Source: Lachnospiraceae bacterium
Lineage (GTDB): Bacteria > Bacillota > Clostridia > Lachnospirales > Lachnospiraceae
Assembly (NCBI GenBank): GCA_009774155.1
Contig: VSNE01000218.1
Coordinates: forward strand, 1 to 5,096
Length of the DNA: 5,096 nt
Reading direction: 5' to 3'
Below are positions 1 to 5,096 of the stretch, one piece after another. The position numbers and the translations under genes are program-made. The first letter of the stretch is position 1. The number at the start of each line of letters is the position of its first letter. The notes under the pieces were generated by a model that was given only the letters and a program-made list of their open reading frames with translations, was not told the origin of the DNA and searched no databases.

Positions 1-136
1 GAAATTGATAGTTCAATTATGCTTTTTTCTAAAAAATTGCAGGATTTACACTAACTATGATTAAAGCAACATATTATCCCAAAGACTGGGATGCAAAGCA
101 TTAAAGAAGATATCGATAAGTGTATTAATAAAAGTA
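1..136. other. Left-edge stretch with no convincing gene
   Basis: This A+T-rich stretch has no open frame that can be identified. The frame starting at base 1 stays open for 17 codons to a TAA at 52-54, so it could be the last residues of a gene lying to the left, but the tail is too short to recognise. Two tiny frames, ATG 57-104 (15 residues) and ATG 91-168 (25 residues), lack a clear ribosome binding site and have no recognisable motif. A weak A+T hairpin (six T, CT, six A) lies at 23-36, with no following T run to make it a terminator. I treat the region as intergenic or degraded. Confidence 0.3.
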
Positions 137-165
137 TTGCACAAAATGATTATTACTGCTATGTA
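137..165 (+). promoter_or_regulatory. Putative sigma-A promoter of the AAA-like/nuclease gene
   Basis: TTGCAC at 137-142 and TATGTA at 160-165 are separated by 17 bases. A TG dinucleotide at 157-158, one base before the -10 hexamer, makes it an extended -10 type. Transcription would start near 172, only a few bases from the upstream ATG at 174. That favours the ATG at 201 as the real start. The -10 box matches consensus at four of six positions, so this is a moderate call made by eye. Confidence 0.45.
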
Positions 166-185
166 TAGAATGAATGATTAACAGT

Positions 186-191
186 GAGGAG
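186..191 (+). promoter_or_regulatory. Ribosome binding site deciding the start at 201
   Basis: GAGGAG sits nine bases before the ATG at 201. The in-frame ATG at 174 has no purine-rich site in front of it. The protein reads MGIYLNPGN from 201, which is the usual beginning of this family, so both signals agree on the shorter start. Confidence 0.7.
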
Positions 192-200
192 CGTGTAGGC

Positions 201-1799
201 ATGGGTATATACTTAAATCCGGGAAATGAACAGTTTACGGTTTCTATCAACTCTGATTTGTATGTGGATAAGACCGAACTGATAAAATATACGAATAGCC
301 GTATCGGAAAAGACAGGCCATTGATCTGTTCCAGCAGACCAAGGAGATTTGGAAAAACAATGGCGGTAACTATGCTGTCAGCGTATTACAGTAAAGGATG
401 TCATTCTGAAAAGCTGTTTGCAGGACTTAAAATAAGTCAGAATGAATTTTTTAAAGTGCATTTAAATAAGTATAATGTAATCTTTTTGGATATTCAGTGG
501 ATGTACGGAAATGCGCTTGAGGAAATGAAGAGAAATTCTTCTGTTAAGGTGGTGAGTTATATTCAGGAACAGGTGATATCCGAGTTGAGAAAGGAATATC
601 CGGAATGTGTTCTGGACACGGACATTTCATTGCCTTCTGTATTGGCTAAAATTAATGCTAAGACAAAAGAACAGTTTATCGTTATTATTGATGAGTGGGA
701 CTGCCTGTTCCGGGAGGACAAAAATAACGAGAATCTTCAGAAAGAATATATTAATCTGTTAAGAGGTTTGTTTAAAGGAACTCCATCGGGGGCGTTTTTA
801 AAGCTTGCTTATATTACGGGGATTTTGCCAATTAAGAAGTACGGCACACAGTCAGCTTTAAATAATTTCCGGGAGCATACAATGGTCAGCCCCAGACAGA
901 TGGCGGAGTTTGTTGGCTTTACAGAGACAGAGGTAAAGACTATTTGTAAAGAACATAATATGCCATTTAAAGAGATGCAAAGATGGTATGATGGATATTA
1001 TTTTGAAAAGGTAGGACATATTTATAGCCCTAATTCTGTAATTGAAGCCGTAGACAGCGGGGAATTCGGAAATTATTGGTCCGGAACAGAGACGTATAAG
1101 TCCTTGATGGCGTATATTGCAATGGATTTTGATGGATTAAGACAATTGATCGTAGATATGCTGGGAGGTCAGGAATGCAGTATTGACGTGGAATCATTTC
1201 AAAACGATATTACTTCATTCAACTCTGCAGATGATGTAATTACACTGCTGATTCATATGGGATATATGGCTTATGATAGCAAAACGAAAAAAGTTTTTAT
1301 TCCGAATGATGAGGTAAGGAGCGTTTTTCTGCGGGCAATTAGAAATGACGGGTGGGAGGAAGTAATGAAGGCAGTCAGCGCGTCAGAAGCCTTGCTTAAG
1401 GCGACTTTGGCGATGGATGAAAATGCTGTGGCGCAGATGATACAAGAAGTCCATATGCAAAGTTCTTCCAGTCTGATATATAACAATGAGATCTCTTTGA
1501 GCAGCGTGATTGCGTTGGCATATTATAGTGCTTGCAGAGATTATACTCTTATAAGAGAACTGCCGACAGGAAATGGATTTGCCGATATGGTTTTTCTTCC
1601 TAAACGTACATCTTTAAATCCGGCATTGGTTCTGGAACTAAAATGGGATAAATCTGCTGAGGGAGCGATAAGCCAGATTAAAAGTAAAGGATATGTGTCA
1701 GCCCTTAAAGAGTATAGAGGAAATATTTTGCTTGTTGGAATTAACTATGAAAAGAAAAATAAGAAGCATGAATGCAGAATAGAAAAGTTTGAAATGTAA
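201..1799 (+). CDS. AAA-ATPase-like protein with C-terminal PD-(D/E)XK nuclease domain
   Basis: This 532-residue protein has the two-part architecture of the PF09820 (AAA-ATPase-like) and PF08011 (PD-(D/E)XK, formerly DUF1703) families. These proteins are often present in many copies in gut Firmicutes and Bacteroidetes, and their biological role is not established. The N-terminus starts with the family signature MGIYLNPGN. A Walker A-like loop, SRPRRFGKT, lies at 45-53; an Arg replaces its first Gly, which is normal for the family. A Walker B-like IDEWD is at 163-167, TGILPIKKYG at 207-215 and WYDGY at 262-266. The nuclease-like domain fills roughly 425-530: E430, GFAD with D462, the ELK triad at 479-481, and Q492. 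The fold and catalytic set look complete, so an active enzyme is plausible. The start at 201 is chosen over the in-frame ATG at 174 because of the ribosome binding site, the promoter position and the family N-terminus. It is flanked by its own promoter and terminator and looks monocistronic. The family is sure; the cellular function is unknown. Confidence 0.9.
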   Translation: MGIYLNPGNEQFTVSINSDLYVDKTELIKYTNSRIGKDRPLICSSRPRRFGKTMAVTMLSAYYSKGCHSEKLFAGLKISQNEFFKVHLNKYNVIFLDIQWMYGNALEEMKRNSSVKVVSYIQEQVISELRKEYPECVLDTDISLPSVLAKINAKTKEQFIVIIDEWDCLFREDKNNENLQKEYINLLRGLFKGTPSGAFLKLAYITGILPIKKYGTQSALNNFREHTMVSPRQMAEFVGFTETEVKTICKEHNMPFKEMQRWYDGYYFEKVGHIYSPNSVIEAVDSGEFGNYWSGTETYKSLMAYIAMDFDGLRQLIVDMLGGQECSIDVESFQNDITSFNSADDVITLLIHMGYMAYDSKTKKVFIPNDEVRSVFLRAIRNDGWEEVMKAVSASEALLKATLAMDENAVAQMIQEVHMQSSSSLIYNNEISLSSVIALAYYSACRDYTLIRELPTGNGFADMVFLPKRTSLNPALVLELKWDKSAEGAISQIKSKGYVSALKEYRGNILLVGINYEKKNKKHECRIEKFEM

Positions 1800-1845
1800 T
1801 TTTGCAGTATCAAAAATACAGGAGCATCAGTTATCTATGTAGCAG

Positions 1846-1873
1846 AAATTCCATTCTATAGATGGAATTTTTT
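1846..1873 (+). terminator. Rho-independent terminator after the AAA-like/nuclease gene
   Basis: AAATTCCAT (1846-1854) pairs perfectly with ATGGAATTT (1862-1870) around a seven-base loop, and a run of six T covers 1868-1873. The 9-bp stem has only two G-C pairs, so it is weak in energy, but the layout and its place 47 bases after the stop codon fit an intrinsic terminator. Confidence 0.6.
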
Positions 1874-1883
1874 AAAAAAGTCC

Positions 1884-1930
1884 GTGTCATGACCTTGACA
1901 CAAGGGAGCAGGGCTCCGGGCCATGGAGGA
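1884..1930. repeat. Cluster of short inverted repeats, possible operator
   Basis: Several dyads lie close together in a patch richer in G+C than its surroundings: GTGTCA/TGACAC (1884-1889 with 1896-1901), the 8-base palindrome GTCATGAC (1886-1893), GGAGC/GCTCC (1905-1909 with 1913-1917) and CCATGG (1921-1926). A perfect TTGACA lies at 1895-1900. The GGAGC/GCTCC dyad is centred where a MerR-family operator would sit between -35 and -10 boxes about 19-20 bases apart. However, no acceptable -10 box follows, and no regulator gene is nearby. It may be a decayed or unrelated operator. Confidence 0.3.
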
Positions 1931-1985
1931 ATTGGGAAAGCTGGGAAAGTAGAATCCAATACAACAACATTTCACGGAAAAATTC

Positions 1986-2015
1986 TTGCGGGATACATAG
2001 TCAGAAGGGTATAAT
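1986..2015 (+). promoter_or_regulatory. Putative promoter of the channel gene
   Basis: A perfect TATAAT at 2010-2015 follows TTGCGG (1986-1991) at 18 bases. The predicted transcription start near 2022 leaves a leader of about 78 bases before the ATG at 2100. It would also put the earlier in-frame ATG at 2028 almost at the 5' end of the message, which argues against using that ATG. Confidence 0.55.
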
Positions 2016-2084
2016 GTAAAAAGGCAGATGTCGGAAGATGAGAAAAACAGTCATTTCCACTTGCATCAGGAAGCAATTTTAAAT

Positions 2085-2090
2085 AAAGGA
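2085..2090 (+). promoter_or_regulatory. Ribosome binding site deciding the channel start at 2100
   Basis: AAAGGA lies nine bases before ATG 2100. The competing in-frame ATG at 2028 has only an AAGG ending three bases before it, too close for normal initiation. The 24 extra residues from 2028 are polar and add no recognisable domain. Confidence 0.6.
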
Positions 2091-2099
2091 CTCATTTGT

Positions 2100-3707
2100 A
2101 TGAGTCTTGAAAAGGAAATAACAGATACTATGAAAACGAGAAAGAATATCTACCTGTATTTGATTGTGGTGACAGCTCTGGTTTATATCGGTCTGCTGAC
2201 CATTCTTTATTGTTCGGAATCTGCAAGCAGCGATGCGGTGATCCGGACATTTGGAGATGCTCTCTGGTATTCGTTAGTGACTTTGTCTACTGTAGGATAT
2301 GGGGATCTGATACCGGTAACGCCGTTGGGACATATGGTGGGAATGATATTTCTGCTTTTGTCTGCCGGTATTATGATGACATTGTTTGGAGCGGTAGTAT
2401 CCTTTATTACCAGCGAAGGGCTGCCTTTCTTTATGCTAAGTCTGCAGCGGCATAAAAACTGGTATTATTTTGCCGATTATGGAGTGGAATCAAATACATT
2501 GGCGGCCAATATCTATAAAGAAGATCCGGATGCGCTGATTATTTACGGAGAAAAAAGAAGCGGTCAGAGTGAAATTCCCAATTATCCCTGTATCTACCTA
2601 AGCGCTTCACCCCATAAGATTGTGGCAAAAAAGAGGAATACCGGGACAAAATGCAAGATTTTTCTGATGAAAGAAAATGATATTGGCGTCAACAGCCGGG
2701 CAGTCAATCTGCATGAATTACCGGTAGAGGTCTACGCAAGAACAACAAACGGGCAGGATAAACTTTCCGGAAATATTAATTTTTTTCATAGTTATGAATG
2801 CTGTGCCAGACAATACTGGCGTTCCAAACCATTATGCCGTCATGAAAATACCATTGTGCTCATTGGATTTGGAAACTATGGCTCCAGTATCCTGGAACGG
2901 GCGATATTAACCAATATCATATCAACAGAGCAGCATGTGGCGTATCATATTTTTGGCGATGCCGGAGAATTTTTTGCGGTACATTATCGTTTGGGCGAAT
3001 TGTTTTCCCTGAAGGAGGAATCCGGGGTGAAGGATTCTTTAATTTTCCATGATGAGACCTGGGCGGAGAATCGTTCCATTCTGGAGAAGGCTGACCGTAT
3101 CATTATTTGTGAGGATGATGAGCAGAATGGCTGGGGTATTTTCTGGACACTGAATAAATACTATAGAATCTCCGGCCGAATCGATCTGCGGAGCAGCCGA
3201 AAAGCTCCGGGAATCTCTTATTTCGGAACAAATGAGGATATCTATACATCACAGCAGATCATTCGTACGGGACTGAATAAAGCGGCAATTATGATTAATG
3301 AGCTTTTTCGGAGATCTGTTTCTTATCCGACTCTTGACTGGAATGAGCTGGATGATCTTCACAGGCAGTCTAAGATCGTAGCGGCAGATCATCTTTTGAT
3401 GAAAACCAGAATTCTTCTCAATGATGAAACCATTACAGAGCTTACTGCATCCGCAGTAAAGAAAGCATATGAGAAATATTGCAAAACAAAGCATTCAGAG
3501 ACTGCAAAAGAAATGTACCGTAAATTGGATCATATGAGGTGGCTTCGGTTCTATATTTTTTATAACTGGAGTTATGGCCCTGTTCGTGACGATGGGGCAA
3601 GGCAGCATCCGATGCTGTGTCCCTATGAGGAACTGACGCCGGAGCAAAGGCGGGAAAGGGATGCCGCATGGGAACTGATGGGAAGTATTTTTGCTGAACT
3701 TGAGTAA
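2100..3707 (+). CDS. Two-TM potassium channel with RCK-like region and C-terminal RyR domain
   Basis: This 535-residue protein is predicted to form a K+-selective channel in the cytoplasmic membrane, probably a tetramer as in other two-TM channels. TM1 spans about 17-38 and a pore helix about 50-62. The selectivity filter TVGYGD is at 64-69, and TM2 spans about 77-103. The long cytoplasmic part starts with a degenerate Rossmann-like unit (about 121-240). A second unit begins TIVLIGFGNYG (251-261) with an intact GxGxxG, and D287 and IIICEDD (334-340) continue its alternating strands; this resembles tandem RCK/TrkA-N modules. From about 414 the protein matches the RyR domain (PF02026): W414 and the helix after it, LDHMRW (476-481), WSYGPVRDD (490-498), HP (503-504), PYEEL (508-512) and RRERD (517-521). 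In channels, RCK modules gate the pore on binding ligands such as ions or nucleotides. The RyR domain's ligand here is not known. The gene has its own promoter and a strong terminator. The channel call is very secure, the RyR call strong, and gating by a nucleotide is inference. Confidence 0.9.
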   Translation: MSLEKEITDTMKTRKNIYLYLIVVTALVYIGLLTILYCSESASSDAVIRTFGDALWYSLVTLSTVGYGDLIPVTPLGHMVGMIFLLLSAGIMMTLFGAVVSFITSEGLPFFMLSLQRHKNWYYFADYGVESNTLAANIYKEDPDALIIYGEKRSGQSEIPNYPCIYLSASPHKIVAKKRNTGTKCKIFLMKENDIGVNSRAVNLHELPVEVYARTTNGQDKLSGNINFFHSYECCARQYWRSKPLCRHENTIVLIGFGNYGSSILERAILTNIISTEQHVAYHIFGDAGEFFAVHYRLGELFSLKEESGVKDSLIFHDETWAENRSILEKADRIIICEDDEQNGWGIFWTLNKYYRISGRIDLRSSRKAPGISYFGTNEDIYTSQQIIRTGLNKAAIMINELFRRSVSYPTLDWNELDDLHRQSKIVAADHLLMKTRILLNDETITELTASAVKKAYEKYCKTKHSETAKEMYRKLDHMRWLRFYIFYNWSYGPVRDDGARQHPMLCPYEELTPEQRRERDAAWELMGSIFAELE

Positions 3708-3821
3708 ATGTTTGTGTCGTTGGTATCCGGATGGAAGTGCAGGCGCAGGGATTATTGCGCGGTGATTATGGGGATATTTGTGAGTGAAGCGGCGGCGTAT
3801 TGTAAAGTGCCGGGCAGGAAG

Positions 3822-3850
3822 CGAAGAGTGTGATGACTCTTCGTTTTTTT
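3822..3850 (+). terminator. Strong Rho-independent terminator after the channel gene
   Basis: CGAAGAGT (3822-3829) pairs perfectly with ACTCTTCG (3836-3843) around a six-base loop, followed at once by seven T (3844-3850). No matching A run precedes the stem, so it acts on the + strand only. It lies 114 bases after the channel stop codon and separates the channel from the downstream gene. Confidence 0.85.
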
Positions 3851-3900
3851 AGCCGTATGGAATCAGCAGAGAAACTGAACATTATTTAAAACAATTTTTC

Positions 3901-3930
3901 TTGACAACTAATATTTCCTAGAGATATGCT
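3901..3930 (+). promoter_or_regulatory. Putative sigma-A promoter of the DUF1186/SEC-C gene
   Basis: A consensus TTGACA (3901-3906) and TATGCT (3925-3930) are 18 bases apart, in A+T-rich DNA just after the preceding terminator. Transcription would begin near 3937, giving a leader of about 48 bases before the ATG at 3985. Confidence 0.65.
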
Positions 3931-3984
3931 TTTTATGGATTATAACCGGATTTATATTAAGGCAAAGGATAAGGGACAGGTATT

Positions 3985-5096
3985 ATGAAAAATCTACAGG
4001 AAGCAATTAAAAATATTATTTACAGAACTGATAAATTTCCGGCAGAATCGTTTCATATGGTGGAGCGGCATCCGGAAGAGGCAAAGCCATATCTTCATGC
4101 AGCCATAGACCGCGCGCTTGCTGACAAGGAAGAGCTGGACCCCAATTATATGCTTCATCTTTATGCACTGTTTTTTGCAGGAGAATTTCATGATCAGGAG
4201 GCGTTTGAAAAGATTATTGCCTTATCCTGTCTCCCGGGGGATGTTCTTGATAATCTGATAGGAGATACAGTGACAGAGGGACTGAACAATATACTGTATA
4301 ATACCTATAACGGGAATCTGGAGCTGTTAAAGGACTGTGTCCGGAATCCGGAGGTGGATGACTTTGTCCGGGGAGCCATGCTGGATGTAATGGGGCAGTT
4401 ATACCTGGATGGTATTTTGGAAGAGGAAGAATTAAAAGCATATTTAAAGGAGCTGATTTATCATGAGGAATTGCTTGGCGACCAGATTTATACGAATCTG
4501 GTAGGGACAATCTGCAGGTGCCATTTTGTAGATATGCTGCAGGAGGTACAGTATTTATTCGATGAAGAGCTGGTAGACGGATTTGTCTACGGCGAATATG
4601 ACAGTTGTGTTGATATGATGTTCCGGTATGATGAGTGGGACAGTACATTCTGCAGTCCATCCATGTCAGCATCAGAGGAACTGAAGGGCTGGATAATGTT
4701 TGAAGGGGAAAAAAACGGGAGGGTTGTTCCGGATTTTGAACAGATAGCTAAAACTCTGGAGGAACCTGTAAAAAAGCCGGCTAAGAAATTAAAGGTGGGA
4801 AGAAATGATCCCTGTCCCTGCGGCAGCGGAAAGAAATATAAGTTTTGCTGCATGAATAAAGAAAAGAAAGATTCGCAGGAAAAAGCGCAGTGGATAGAGA
4901 GCAAAGAGGAGCAGAAAAGATGGTTAAAGTATTATCCGGAGACAGGGGTTGAAAAGCAGGAAGGCAGAGTTTATCTGGAGGATTATTTTGACGGTGAAAG
5001 TATAGTGATTGATAAGCTTATCTATCTGGCATTGAAGCATCGGGCAATTCCGGTTTGGCAGGCAGAAGAAATCAGCCGCGTACAGGCAAGAAAGAA
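3985..5096 (+). CDS. DUF1186 protein with SEC-C zinc motif (3' end beyond window)
   Basis: The frame is open from ATG 3985 to the window edge, giving 370 codons with no stop, so the gene is incomplete only because the window ends. AAGGGA at 3971-3976 sits eight bases before the start. Residues about 15-230 match DUF1186 (PF06685), an all-helical, HEAT-like domain. Its usual landmarks are visible: LHLYALFFAGEF (57-68), a helix with F74, LIGDTVTEGL (91-100), and VRGAMLDVMGQL (128-139). A Lys-rich linker (261-270) leads to a SEC-C motif, VGRNDPCPCGSGKKYKFCC (271-289), whose C277, C279, C288 and C289 fit zinc binding as at the C-terminus of SecA. A charged segment (290-315) and a further helical part (about 320-370) follow. 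The protein has no signal peptide or membrane segment and is probably cytosolic. In SecA this motif contacts SecB and ribosomes, but in stand-alone proteins its partner is unknown. The family call is firm and the function is not established. Confidence 0.9.
   Translation, partial: MKNLQEAIKNIIYRTDKFPAESFHMVERHPEEAKPYLHAAIDRALADKEELDPNYMLHLYALFFAGEFHDQEAFEKIIALSCLPGDVLDNLIGDTVTEGLNNILYNTYNGNLELLKDCVRNPEVDDFVRGAMLDVMGQLYLDGILEEEELKAYLKELIYHEELLGDQIYTNLVGTICRCHFVDMLQEVQYLFDEELVDGFVYGEYDSCVDMMFRYDEWDSTFCSPSMSASEELKGWIMFEGEKNGRVVPDFEQIAKTLEEPVKKPAKKLKVGRNDPCPCGSGKKYKFCCMNKEKKDSQEKAQWIESKEEQKRWLKYYPETGVEKQEGRVYLEDYFDGESIVIDKLIYLALKHRAIPVWQAEEISRVQARK

Noticed and set aside
174..200. Start of the AAA-like/nuclease gene at ATG 174
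   Set aside because: It has no ribosome binding site and lies at the predicted transcription start, and the family N-terminus begins at ATG 201 behind a good GAGGAG.
340..360. Walker A loop lacking its first glycine, suggesting an inactive ATPase
   Set aside because: The SRPRRFGKT form with Arg at that position is the normal signature of this family, so it is not evidence of decay.
1933..1949. Direct repeat TGGGAAAG twice, nine bases apart
   Set aside because: Only two 8-base copies, too short to suggest an iteron, an array or a transposon footprint.
1800..2027. Riboswitch or structured RNA in the gap before the channel gene
   Set aside because: No known riboswitch core could be recognised by eye. 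The hairpins present are explained by the terminator at 1846-1873 and by short DNA dyads, most of which lie upstream of the predicted transcription start.
3249..3669. Minus-strand open frames opposite the RyR-coding part of the channel gene
   Set aside because: They overlap a conserved coding domain and show no motif, promoter or ribosome binding site.
4214..4904. Open frames on the minus strand opposite the DUF1186/SEC-C gene
   Set aside because: They lie wholly inside a well-supported gene with clear domain matches, and the peptides (rich in Pro, Ser, His and Cys) look like antisense artefacts without start signals.

Overview
The window looks like a chromosomal segment of a low-to-moderate-GC Firmicute, most likely a gut Clostridia/Lachnospiraceae member. 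This is inferred from A+T-rich intergenic DNA, AGGA-type ribosome binding sites, sigma-A-like promoters, hairpin-plus-T-run terminators, and protein families common in that group. No phylogenetic marker gene is present, so the assignment is only suggestive. All three genes lie on the + strand.

Layout: (1) Positions 1-200 are a leader with a plausible promoter and no convincing gene. (2) 201-1799 is an intact AAA-ATPase-like protein with a C-terminal PD-(D/E)XK nuclease-like domain (the PF09820/PF08011 architecture), followed by a hairpin terminator. (3) 1874-2099 is intergenic: a small GC-rich cluster of dyads, then a TATAAT-type promoter and a leader. (4) 2100-3707 is a two-transmembrane potassium channel with a TVGYGD filter, a cytoplasmic region resembling tandem RCK/Rossmann modules, and a C-terminal RyR (ryanodine receptor-type) domain; a strong terminator follows at 3822-3850. 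(5) A TTGACA promoter then drives 3985-5096+, a DUF1186 protein with a SEC-C zinc motif that runs off the right edge.

Terminators follow the first two genes and a candidate promoter precedes each of the three, so they look like separate transcription units rather than one operon. Nothing in the sequence proves a shared function. The most interesting object is the channel-RyR fusion. Its architecture suggests a membrane ion channel gated by a cytoplasmic ligand, possibly a nucleotide. That is the kind of architecture discussed for nucleotide-dependent signalling and conflict systems, but the ligand and role here are inference. No RNA genes, CRISPR arrays, insertion sequences or attachment sites were seen.
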